Below the pieces are notes generated by a model. It was not told the DNA's origin. It did no database searches and was given only the letters and a program-made list of their open reading frames with translations. From the NCBI GenBank assembly GCA_964538665.1, contig CAZIEB010000010.1, forward strand, positions 1 through 25,152: DNA of 25,152 nucleotides. Reading direction: 5' to 3'. Positions 14,496-21,733 of this stretch are shown here, piece after piece. The stretch's first letter is position 1. The number at the start of each line of letters is the position of its first letter. The DNA comes from JAPUDQ01 sp964538665 (GTDB taxonomy: Bacteria; Patescibacteriota; Saccharimonadia; Saccharimonadales; Saccharimonadaceae). A program made the position numbers and the translations under genes.

Positions 14496-15704
14496 TTAGT
14501 ACCAGCGGTTTGCTTGCCAGAAATTGTAGGCACCTTCCCAACCGCCGTAACGACCCTGCACATAGCCATTCATCCATCGTAAGGAATCAACTGGATCAAA
14601 TGGGTTGCCAGGGACTTTGCTACATGGGAGCGCCTGGGCAAGTCCACAGGCCCCGGAGCTTGCATTGAGTGCATTTGGATTCCAGCCTGACTCTTTTTGG
14701 ACAATCGAATCAGCATAGCCCCAGGCCTCACGGGGGATGCCAGCTGCGCTCAGCCACTCATCTTTGTTGCCGCCGCCGATATACGGTGCCATACGAGATT
14801 TTGCACCGACCACGACGACCTCTTTGACAGGTTCTTTTGTGGTGACGCTTGCAATCTCTTTGCGCGATACTTCTTGGCCGTTCTTGATTTCAATTTCATA
14901 GGTGACCTGACGAGTTCCGTCTTGCCCTGGTGTGCGAACTTCTCTAAATCCTAATTCTCTGTCCATATCTTTGACTTCTTCGATAGGCTTGGCGATTGGC
15001 TCTTCTACCGTCACGGTCTGTGTGCCATTACGCCACACACTCAGTGTCATGCCTGCGACAAGCTTGGTATCATTCGGTACTGATTGTCCATCGTTTGGTC
15101 CGAGGGTGATGTTTTTTTCCTTGAGAAGGTCTCCGACGGTTGTTGCTTGCGTGCGGGCTTCAAAAGATTTGCCATACAGATTGAATGTAAAAGCCGTCGC
15201 TCGATCAACATAGAGTTGCAAACCGGCGCCGCCATCCGTAAGAGGATTACGAGCTAGTTCAAATGATGCCTTGTCTTCGTCATACATCTTCATACCGGCA
15301 CGCTCCATGACGCGGCGAGGACTTTGTTCGGCGGTGAGTACTTGTACTTTTGCGGTACCATCATGTATCACTACAGATCGTGCTCTATAGATATTAACCT
15401 TGTAGTTGGAGACGGATAATTCGGTCGACTGACGCGGCTCAACTGAGTCGTATTCGGCTACTTCGATATTTTCGGCTCGCAGGGCATCCCCGATAGTGGT
15501 GCGCGAGGTCAAAAATGTACGCTCTTCCCCCTGGTCATAGACTGTAATAAGTCGCTGGTCACCTCGAGGTTGTGGGTCTTCAGCAGCTACAGCTCGCGTC
15601 GAAAGCGCAAGTATCGCAAATATAAGCAAAGTTATCATCCAGACGGCTCGGCGTATGTGGACGTGTTGGAATACTGTATGTAGGTGTTGATTACTCACAA
15701 TCAA
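14496..15704 (-). CDS. RpfB-like secreted protein: DUF348 repeats, G5 domain, lysozyme-like C-terminus
   Basis: 402 residues from TTG. N-terminal signal or anchor helix (about 20-37, then AVAAED as a possible cleavage site). Three DUF348-type repeats follow: ITVYDQGEERTFLTSRTTIG..., a second around VQVLTAEQSPRRVMERAG, and a third around FTFNLYGKSFEARTQATTVG. A G5 domain (TYEIEIKNGQEVSRKEIAS) comes next. A C-terminal transglycosylase/Rpf-like domain begins near residue 300; E338 in VQKESGWNPNA is the likely catalytic acid. It has two cysteines (C353, C361) and ends in GAYNFWQANRWY. Mycobacterial RpfB has the same order, with an Rpf domain at the end. Predicted role: cleaving or remodelling peptidoglycan outside the cell, its own or a host's. 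The TTG is chosen because it lies 8 nt after a -10; a GTG two codons later is possible. Followed 2 nt later by rsmA. Confidence 0.88.
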   Translation of the reverse strand: MIVSNQHLHTVFQHVHIRRAVWMITLLIFAILALSTRAVAAEDPQPRGDQRLITVYDQGEERTFLTSRTTIGDALRAENIEVAEYDSVEPRQSTELSVSNYKVNIYRARSVVIHDGTAKVQVLTAEQSPRRVMERAGMKMYDEDKASFELARNPLTDGGAGLQLYVDRATAFTFNLYGKSFEARTQATTVGDLLKEKNITLGPNDGQSVPNDTKLVAGMTLSVWRNGTQTVTVEEPIAKPIEEVKDMDRELGFREVRTPGQDGTRQVTYEIEIKNGQEVSRKEIASVTTKEPVKEVVVVGAKSRMAPYIGGGNKDEWLSAAGIPREAWGYADSIVQKESGWNPNALNASSGACGLAQALPCSKVPGNPFDPVDSLRWMNGYVQGRYGGWEGAYNFWQANRWY

Positions 15705-15712
15705 TAGGAAAA

Positions 15713-15741
15713 AGTATACTATGATTTCTTGTCACGCGCAA
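15713..15741 (-). promoter_or_regulatory. Promoter of the RpfB-like/rsmA unit
   Basis: On the minus strand: -35 TTGCGC (15736-15741), 17-bp spacer, -10 TATACT (15713-15718), then 8 nt to a TTG start at 15704. The upstream Nudix stop TAG (15719-15721) directly abuts the -10. The spacing supports TTG as a near-leaderless start. Confidence 0.68.
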
Positions 15742-16180
15742 GCGCAATGCCGGTATGGGTGTACGCAGGCATTGGCGTGGGTAGACGGTTAATCGGCCAC
15801 CACTTGCGGGCTATAATCTCACGACGTCGCCATAGACTGAGCCGTGGAAGCGGTCTACCTGTCACGTGGGCGACATATACTGCGTACCGAAAGCCCATTT
15901 CTGGCTCTGTTTCGTCGGCGAGTTTTTGCAATGATTGCGCTTCAAGTAGTATGCCTGTCTCCTCTTGAGTCTCCCTGATTGCAGACTCAATAGGGCGTTC
16001 ACCTCGCTCAATACCGCCTCCCGGGAGAGACCAAAATTGTCGTGACAGCCACGTTTTGACGAGCAATGCTTCATTGTGGTCGTTTAGGAGTACGATGCGA
16101 ACTCTATCATGTTGCCAATATGGCACAAACGGACTTATGAATTTCACTACGTGGTACGTGAGTCGTCCAAGCCAATTCAT
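15719..16180 (-). CDS. Nudix hydrolase
   Basis: 153 residues with a perfect Nudix box (G-x5-E-x7-REUxEExGU) at residues 55-77: GGIERGERPIESAIRETQEE and on to TGI. The metal-binding REXXEE glutamates are E70, E73 and E74. The family cleaves nucleoside diphosphates linked to another moiety; the substrate cannot be read from this sequence. The N-terminal 20 residues (LTYHVVKFISPFVPYW) are hydrophobic and aromatic, so a membrane-associated helix is possible. The ATG overlaps the UvrD stop (ATGA), and GGAG lies 5 nt upstream. Linkage to a repair helicase would fit a pool-cleaning role, but that is inference. Confidence 0.92.
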   Translation of the reverse strand: MNWLGRLTYHVVKFISPFVPYWQHDRVRIVLLNDHNEALLVKTWLSRQFWSLPGGGIERGERPIESAIRETQEETGILLEAQSLQKLADETEPEMGFRYAVYVAHVTGRPLPRLSLWRRREIIARKWWPINRLPTPMPAYTHTGIALARDKKS

Positions 16181-18309
16181 ATCTTCTCCAGTGGTGCAAA
16201 TGCAACATTGAGCTTCTTGACGCCTTTTCCACGGAAGGCCACCGTGACGACCGTGCCATCGATATGCGTGACAACACCGGCGCCAAAGATTGTATGTCGA
16301 ACCCCGTCACCGACCTCAACATCAATCTGCTCATCAGCGACTACTTGCGGTTCATCATATAACCCTACAGGACCCATTTGACCCGACACACTCGGCGCGA
16401 TAGTTGGTGATTCGATATCAGCCAAGAACCGCGAGGGAGGATTGTGTTGCGTCATGCCGAATATCATTCGGCTGCTGGCCGAGCTCATATATAGTTCTTC
16501 CCGAGCACGCGTCATACCCACATAGCATAGTCGACGTTCTTCTTCCATTTGGTCGACATCATACAGCGCCCGCGAATGCGGAAATATAGTCTCTTCGAGT
16601 CCAATCATAAACACCACTGGAAATTCGAGCCCTTTTGCTGCGTGAAGTGTCATGAGTGTGATGCTATCGTGGCTATCATTGGCCGTATCAAGATCCGATA
16701 GCAATGCCAACTCTTCCAGATAGCCAGCGAGATCCATATCACTCCGCTCTTTCGCGTCCGTCACAAGCTCGCGCACGTTTGCCATACGTTCCTCGGCCTG
16801 TGGTGAACCATCGTCGAGAAAATCCAGATAACGGAACCGCTTTATAATCGTCTCGATGAGCTCTGCAAGTGAAGATTCTTCCACAGTCTTTGAGATTTGT
16901 ACCAACGCTTCACCAAGCTCAAGAAACGCTTTGCGCGCACGAGGCGTCAGGCCTGGACAGAGCTCACTACTCGTCATGGCATCAATAAAATTCATGCTTG
17001 TCTGTCCTTGCCAGGCAATAAACTTTTCAATCGAAGTTGCACCGAGTCCACGAGTTGGGACATTGACGATTCGGACAAAACTTGGCCTGTCGAACGGCTG
17101 ATACAACAGCCTCAAATACGCAACTATGTCTTTGATTTCTTTGCGATCATAAAATCTTGTGCCGCCAATAATCTTGTAGGGCACACTATACCGGATGCAC
17201 ATCTCTTCCACTGCACGGGACTGTGCGTTTGTACGATAGAGTACCGCGACATCACGATATCGCCGACTACCATGCTCCACCGCAGTTTTTATGCGCGTAA
17301 TAATCGATTCGGCTTCGTGTAATTCACTGCCCGTATACAGCAATTGTACCGGCAGTCCGTTCGTTTTGTCGGTCATGAGTTTTTTGTCGGTACGGTTGGT
17401 ATTTTTGGTGATGATATTGTGCGCTGCATCAAGAATTGGCTTGGTAGAGCGATAATTTTGTTCAAGTTTGACTACGTGTGCACCGGGAAAATCTCGTTCA
17501 AAGTTAAGGATATTCGTAAAATCAGCCCCTCGCCAACTATAAATCGACTGCCAGTCATCCCCCACGACACAGATATTTTTGGTGTCTCCAACCAGCAATT
17601 TGATCAATCGATACTGTGCGGCATTTGTGTCCTGATACTCATCTATCAATATGTGTTGAAACCGCTGCCGCCAGATGTCTTGTAGCTCGCGCGAACTTCC
17701 GATTAGCCGGACAGCTTCGGCGATGAGATCATCAAAATCAAGTGCAGCTGTGGCTTGTCGCAAGCGTTCATATACCGGAAAAACATCCGCGACGACTTTT
17801 TGTTGCGGCAATCGAGCCAGCTGGGCATATTCAGCCGGTGTGACAAGATCATTTTTCGCAGTACTAATTTGGCTAGAAATACCTCGCGGTGTAAATGATT
17901 TTTCCGAAATATTCAATTGCCGCATGGCTTGTTTTACCAAGCTCAATCTATCCGCTTCATCGAGTATTATGAAGTTTCGTGGCACGCCGATATGTTCACC
18001 GTCTATCCGCAACATCCGCACACATATCGAGTGAAATGTGCCCATCCACGGCATAAAACTACGATTATTCGCGTCCTGACCAGTGAGCATGGCGAGCCGC
18101 TCGCGCATCTCTTTGGCGGCTTTATTGGTAAATGTTACCGCTAAAATCGACGCTGATGGTACGCCGTTTTCGAGGAGATATGCTATACGATGCGTCAGAG
18201 TCTTTGTCTTGCCCGACCCGGCTCCAGCTAAAATCAGCAACGGCCCTTGGGTATGCTCAACAGCACTACGCTGTGCATCATTTAGCCCAGAAAAAATCGA
18301 TGAAGTCAT
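16177..18309 (-). CDS. UvrD/PcrA-like superfamily 1 DNA helicase
   Basis: ATP-driven 3'-5' DNA helicase for excision and recombination repair and replication restart. 710 residues, full length for PcrA. Helicase motifs in order: Q motif LNDAQRSAVEH, Walker A AGAGSGKT (28-35), Ia VTFTNKAAKEMRER, II ILIDEYQDTNAAQY, III VVGDDWQSIYSWRGAD, IV LEQNYRST, V TLMTLHAAKGLEFPVVF, VI RRLCYVGMTRAREELYM. The C-terminal Tudor-like element (GDGVRHTIFGAGVVTHIDG to KKLNVAFAPLEKI) is the one PcrA uses to bind RNA polymerase, so this protein is closer to PcrA than Rep. The ATG lies 6 nt after a -10 (TACAAT), predicting transcription starting on the A of ATG. Confidence 0.95.
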   Translation of the reverse strand: MTSSIFSGLNDAQRSAVEHTQGPLLILAGAGSGKTKTLTHRIAYLLENGVPSASILAVTFTNKAAKEMRERLAMLTGQDANNRSFMPWMGTFHSICVRMLRIDGEHIGVPRNFIILDEADRLSLVKQAMRQLNISEKSFTPRGISSQISTAKNDLVTPAEYAQLARLPQQKVVADVFPVYERLRQATAALDFDDLIAEAVRLIGSSRELQDIWRQRFQHILIDEYQDTNAAQYRLIKLLVGDTKNICVVGDDWQSIYSWRGADFTNILNFERDFPGAHVVKLEQNYRSTKPILDAAHNIITKNTNRTDKKLMTDKTNGLPVQLLYTGSELHEAESIITRIKTAVEHGSRRYRDVAVLYRTNAQSRAVEEMCIRYSVPYKIIGGTRFYDRKEIKDIVAYLRLLYQPFDRPSFVRIVNVPTRGLGATSIEKFIAWQGQTSMNFIDAMTSSELCPGLTPRARKAFLELGEALVQISKTVEESSLAELIETIIKRFRYLDFLDDGSPQAEERMANVRELVTDAKERSDMDLAGYLEELALLSDLDTANDSHDSITLMTLHAAKGLEFPVVFMIGLEETIFPHSRALYDVDQMEEERRLCYVGMTRAREELYMSSASSRMIFGMTQHNPPSRFLADIESPTIAPSVSGQMGPVGLYDEPQVVADEQIDVEVGDGVRHTIFGAGVVTHIDGTVVTVAFRGKGVKKLNVAFAPLEKI
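16186..16189 (-). promoter_or_regulatory. Shine-Dalgarno of the Nudix gene
   Basis: GGAG on the minus strand, 5 nt before the ATG at 16180 and inside the uvrD 3' end. It supports independent or coupled initiation within the operon. Confidence 0.55.
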
Positions 18310-18315
18310 CTATCT

Positions 18316-18321
18316 ATTGTA
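18316..18321 (-). promoter_or_regulatory. -10 element of uvrD, leaderless
   Basis: TACAAT on the minus strand, 6 nt before the ATG at 18309, in a 23-bp intergenic gap. A TG directly abuts the hexamer without the usual spacer base. No -35. Normal -10 to start spacing would put the first transcribed base on the A of ATG. Confidence 0.62.
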
Positions 18322-18332
18322 CAGTGAACTAT

Positions 18333-19646
18333 CTAAGCTTGCCCGTATAGAAAATACAACACGCCGAGTGCTGCGCCTACGAGTAGTAACGATGCAATAA
18401 CGATTACCCACGTCATAGCTGATGGGGTGTGGTGCTGTGCGTGTACAGCATGTACAGAATCACTGGTGTCAAACAAAGGATGGCCCGCACTTGCTTGAGA
18501 GTCCTCATGGGCAGCATCCTGCGGTAGGGCTGCGGCAGCAACGTTCTCATTGGCCTCGACAGCCATAATCTCTTGATTGAACTCTTTTGGAATTGTTGCA
18601 ACATTTACTTCGACATTTTTTGGCTCAGATAGTTCGGCATCCTCTGTTGAGTTGTCATCTGAGGTGTGGTCGCCTTCTTTGCTCGTTTCCGCCTCAGGGG
18701 TTTGATCTGACCCAACGAGGGCATTGAGAGGTCTTTTTTCGACTGGTACATCCGCAATAAATGGCGTACTCGATGCATCAAGCGATGGCTGCGCACCAAA
18801 AGCTGTAGTGTCAGTAGGTTCGGCCACGTCCTCAGCCTTTTCGTTGGTATTCTCTTCTTGAGTTGTGACCTCGACGGCGGTATCGCCAGCTACCATTTCA
18901 TCAAGACCGGCTTCGCTGTCGAGATCTGTGGAGTGCTGCTGCGGCGAATTGTTGTTTTCATCGTCTGAAGTTGTCTGATCAGCTTCGGTGCTTTCGGTTT
19001 CAAAGTCAGGTCGAGGTTGGATTGTGATCCCTGTCCGACTTGCCGATCCTCCAGCACTATCTTCATTTGATTTCGTACCGGGCGCAACCAGATCCATAAA
19101 ACGACCTCTATTGACAGGCGCTGCAGGTACATCTGCGGGTTCTTCATCTGTGGCTGAGTTGTCGTTCTGGTCAGTGTGATTCGATTCTGTAGGCTCATGT
19201 GGTTCTGGCAACTCCTCCGTACTTGCGGCGGGCGTATCGTCAGCTACGACATCAGGTGATTCGGAGGGTTCTTCGACGGCAGGAAGAGTATCTTCCGCTT
19301 CAGTCTCTTCGCGAGGCGCAGGAGCTGGTATGTCGTCAAGCGACACTGTTGGTTCGAATGCGGTGATAGGTGCTGCAGTAGTTTCTTCAGACGCATCAGG
19401 GCTCTCGCTGTGTTCTGGTACAGGCGTTTCGTCGTGGCTCTCAGGAGACACGGCAGTATCATCTGGACGTTGTTCTGGAGTGTCTGCAATCTCTGAAGCT
19501 CGTACAACAGGGACAGTCTGGCTGTCAGTTGACTCATCATTGACGACAGGCTGAGTAGACGTGGTCTCATCAGCTGGCTTTTTAGATTTGTTGGTTAATA
19601 CTGAGTTGACGGCCCTGTCTAATTCGTCAAAATCGAAGTCCTTCAT
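18333..19646 (-). CDS. Highly acidic, disordered protein with a C-terminal membrane helix
   Basis: 437 residues, not assigned to a family. It begins with a short conserved-looking motif (FDFDELDRAVNSVL) predicted helical. About 380 residues of low-complexity sequence follow, dominated by Glu, Asp, Thr, Ser, Pro and Ala, with almost no hydrophobic stretches. Lys/Arg are scarce except in a few places (NRGRFMDL, VEKRPLNALVG, IPKEFNQEIM). The only membrane helix is at the very C-terminus (about 412-434), followed by four residues. This matches a tail-anchored protein with its long acidic N-terminus in the cytoplasm; orientation is inference, since charges near the helix are weak. It starts 12 nt after tpiA, with a purine-rich AGGG 7 nt upstream of the ATG, so it is co-transcribed with glycolytic genes. 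It could be a spacer, scaffold or docking protein. Confidence 0.75.
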   Translation of the reverse strand: MKDFDFDELDRAVNSVLTNKSKKPADETTSTQPVVNDESTDSQTVPVVRASEIADTPEQRPDDTAVSPESHDETPVPEHSESPDASEETTAAPITAFEPTVSLDDIPAPAPREETEAEDTLPAVEEPSESPDVVADDTPAASTEELPEPHEPTESNHTDQNDNSATDEEPADVPAAPVNRGRFMDLVAPGTKSNEDSAGGSASRTGITIQPRPDFETESTEADQTTSDDENNNSPQQHSTDLDSEAGLDEMVAGDTAVEVTTQEENTNEKAEDVAEPTDTTAFGAQPSLDASSTPFIADVPVEKRPLNALVGSDQTPEAETSKEGDHTSDDNSTEDAELSEPKNVEVNVATIPKEFNQEIMAVEANENVAAAALPQDAAHEDSQASAGHPLFDTSDSVHAVHAQHHTPSAMTWVIVIASLLLVGAALGVLYFLYGQA

Positions 19647-19658
19647 TTTCCCACCCTG

Positions 19659-20444
19659 TTATTGCTTATCTTTACGTTTATTATGCGCCACTTCAACAAT
19701 CTTGGCAAACACTGGAGCCTGTAAGCTTGCTCCACCCACCAAAAATCCATCGATCCGATCAATTGAAAGATACTGATTGACATTATGATCATCTGTACTA
19801 CCTCCGTACAGAATTCGCATTTTTTTGGCGGCAGCATCACCGTACAGCGATGCAACTTGAGAATGAATCAAGTTGACGACATATTCCACATCTTTTGCGG
19901 TCGCGTTGTTTCCGGTACCAATAGCCCAGACAGGTTCGTATGCAATCACAATTTTCGCAATTTCTTCAGAAGTGACGTTTGACAAGCCGCTCACCAATTG
20001 ATCGTGTATCACATGCTTCACTTCGTCGTCGGCTCGCTGCGTTGCCGTCTCTCCGACGCAAAGTATCGGCGTCATTTTATTGCGAAAGACTGCCTGCACT
20101 TTGTAGCGAATGTCTTTTTCTGACTCACCAAAGATATGTCGGCGTTCAGAATGACCGACAATGACGTAGTCTGCAATGCCATGCAACTGCATAGCTGAAA
20201 TCTCTCCAGTAAACGCCCCTTCGTCGCGCCAGTAACAATTCTGAGCGCCAAGCTTGAACTTACGACGATTGACCTGGAGACTTAATGACTGCAGACCTAG
20301 CGGCGACGGACACAGTACCACTTCTACGTCCTGATGTGACTCGACGGTTTTTTCGAGGCGATGTAATAGCATGCTAGCTTGATGCACCGTGTGATGCATT
20401 TTCCAGTTGCCGACAACAAGGGTCTTACGTTTTGTAGTGGTCAT
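19659..20444 (-). CDS. tpiA: Triosephosphate isomerase
   Basis: Interconverts dihydroxyacetone phosphate and glyceraldehyde 3-phosphate. 261 residues. Catalytic residues are K15 (VGNWKM), H98 (VIVGHSERR) and E170 (AYEPVWAIGTG). Phosphate-binding YGGS and GFLVGGASL are present in the C-terminal half. The segment after YGGS reads TDDHN where bacterial TIMs usually have VKPDN. Follows pgk by 45 nt and precedes the acidic protein by 12 nt. Confidence 0.96.
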   Translation of the reverse strand: MTTTKRKTLVVGNWKMHHTVHQASMLLHRLEKTVESHQDVEVVLCPSPLGLQSLSLQVNRRKFKLGAQNCYWRDEGAFTGEISAMQLHGIADYVIVGHSERRHIFGESEKDIRYKVQAVFRNKMTPILCVGETATQRADDEVKHVIHDQLVSGLSNVTSEEIAKIVIAYEPVWAIGTGNNATAKDVEYVVNLIHSQVASLYGDAAAKKMRILYGGSTDDHNVNQYLSIDRIDGFLVGGASLQAPVFAKIVEVAHNKRKDKQ

Positions 20445-20454
20445 ATCTTTTATG

Positions 20455-20460
20455 CTTATA
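20455..20460 (-). promoter_or_regulatory. Possible -10 element of tpiA
   Basis: TATAAG on the minus strand, 10 nt before the ATG at 20444, in the 45-bp pgk-tpiA gap. TACACT (20464-20469) is an alternative. Neither has a TG extension or a good -35, so internal transcription is only possible. Confidence 0.3.
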
Positions 20461-20489
20461 TTTAGTGTAGCGTATGACTATACTCCCGT

Positions 20490-21713
20490 CTACCTCTTAT
20501 TCATAAGAGCTTCTATTCCTGGTAATTTTTGACCGGACATTAGTTCTATACTAGCGCTCCCGCCTGATGATACGTGATAAAAATGATTGGTCTCGCCACC
20601 ACTCCATCTGAGTGCAAAGTCGACTGTATCGCCACCGCCAATCACACTGTCCTGCTGCGCTGCCTGGGCCATCGAGAGCGCGATTCGGGCGGACCCATGC
20701 GCAAACGCTGGGGCCTCCGCATAGCCCATTGTCCCGCTCCACACCGCTGTCCGTGCCTGTTGTACTTCACGACTATACTCTTCAATCGTGGCGTCGCCGA
20801 TATCCAATATGTAGTCATCTTCCTGGACTTCACTAAGTAGCACGACACGCCGAGGTTCCGATGTATCGAGACTACGAGCGACCGCGACATCTTTTGGTAG
20901 CATGACGACACTATGCAGATCTTTCGTGCGCTGAGAGACCGCGTCATAGATCGCCTTGATAGTCGGCTCCAGGTCTTTTTCGTAGAGGCTTTTTCCGATA
21001 GTGAAGCCATGGTATTTCAAAAATGTATTTGCCATTGCGCCGCCGATGAGTACTTTGTCTGCTGTGCTGGCAAATGTCTCGACAACTGATATTTTGTCGC
21101 TAATTTTTGCGCCGCCAAGTACGGCAACAAGCGGGTGTTCAGGGTTTTGCATGACACCTGTCAGTGATAGGTATTCTTTTTCGAGTAGCAATCCTGCACT
21201 GCTCGGCAGCAAGTGCGTAATTGCATCTGTGCTCGCCTGCGCACGGTGCACGACACCGAAGCCATCTTGCACAAAATATTCCGCACCGCTATCACGAGCA
21301 AGCCGCTGCGCAAATTCCATATCGTTGGCTGCCTCGCCGGGATGGAACCGTAGGTTTTCAAGTAGTAACACTTCACCACCATGAAGCCGCTTGCTGGCTT
21401 GTACGACCTTATCGCCGCAACAATCGTCAACAAACTTAACTGGTCGGCCCAGCAGCTCCATGAGCCTATGGGCAACGACTTCAAGTGAGTACTGAGGGTC
21501 AGGCGAGCCGTCAGGACGACCAAGATGTGCCATTAGTACTATTTTGCAGCGACGTTTGATAAGTGAATGTATCGTTGGCAAACTAACTTTGATGCGATAG
21601 TCATCACGAACCGCCCCGTCTTCAAGGGGCACATTGTAGTCCACACGAACAAGTACCGTCTTGCCATCAAGCGGCACATCCCTACACGAAAGTTTAGGAA
21701 AGTTTCCCACCAT
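20490..21713 (-). CDS. pgk: Phosphoglycerate kinase
   Basis: Transfers phosphate between 1,3-bisphosphoglycerate and ADP. 407 residues, typical. N-terminal VLVRVDYNVPLEDG (substrate-binding Arg and Asp; canonical FRVDFNVP), MAHLGRPDGSPDP, LLLENLRFHPGE, and the hinge/nucleotide side VAVLGGAKISDKI, KVLIGGAMANTFLK and VIGGGDTVDFALRW. Departures from the common sequence are FVQDGFGVVHRAQAS (usually VNDAFGTAHRAHAS) and VWSGTMGYAEAPAF (usually VWNGPMGVFE). The catalytic Lys and Arg positions appear kept, so activity is expected. It starts 20 nt after pyk and 9 nt after a TGATATAGT element. Confidence 0.95.
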   Translation of the reverse strand: MVGNFPKLSCRDVPLDGKTVLVRVDYNVPLEDGAVRDDYRIKVSLPTIHSLIKRRCKIVLMAHLGRPDGSPDPQYSLEVVAHRLMELLGRPVKFVDDCCGDKVVQASKRLHGGEVLLLENLRFHPGEAANDMEFAQRLARDSGAEYFVQDGFGVVHRAQASTDAITHLLPSSAGLLLEKEYLSLTGVMQNPEHPLVAVLGGAKISDKISVVETFASTADKVLIGGAMANTFLKYHGFTIGKSLYEKDLEPTIKAIYDAVSQRTKDLHSVVMLPKDVAVARSLDTSEPRRVVLLSEVQEDDYILDIGDATIEEYSREVQQARTAVWSGTMGYAEAPAFAHGSARIALSMAQAAQQDSVIGGGDTVDFALRWSGGETNHFYHVSSGGSASIELMSGQKLPGIEALMNKR

Positions 21714-21722
21714 ACTGCTTAC

Positions 21723-21731
21723 ACTATATCA
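21723..21731 (-). promoter_or_regulatory. pgk promoter, extended -10, near-leaderless
   Basis: TGATATAGT on the minus strand: TATAGT at 21723-21728, 9 nt before the ATG at 21713, giving a leader of about 3 nt. It lies in the 20-bp gap three bases after the pyk stop (21734-21736). No clear -35. Confidence 0.62.
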
Positions 21732-21733
21732 CT

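Noticed and set aside
14494..14577. Longer N-terminus for RsmA starting at 14577
   Set aside because: The 28 extra residues are antisense-free overlap with the end of the RpfB-like gene, and KSLGQHWL should lie close to the N-terminus, as it does from the ATG at 14493.
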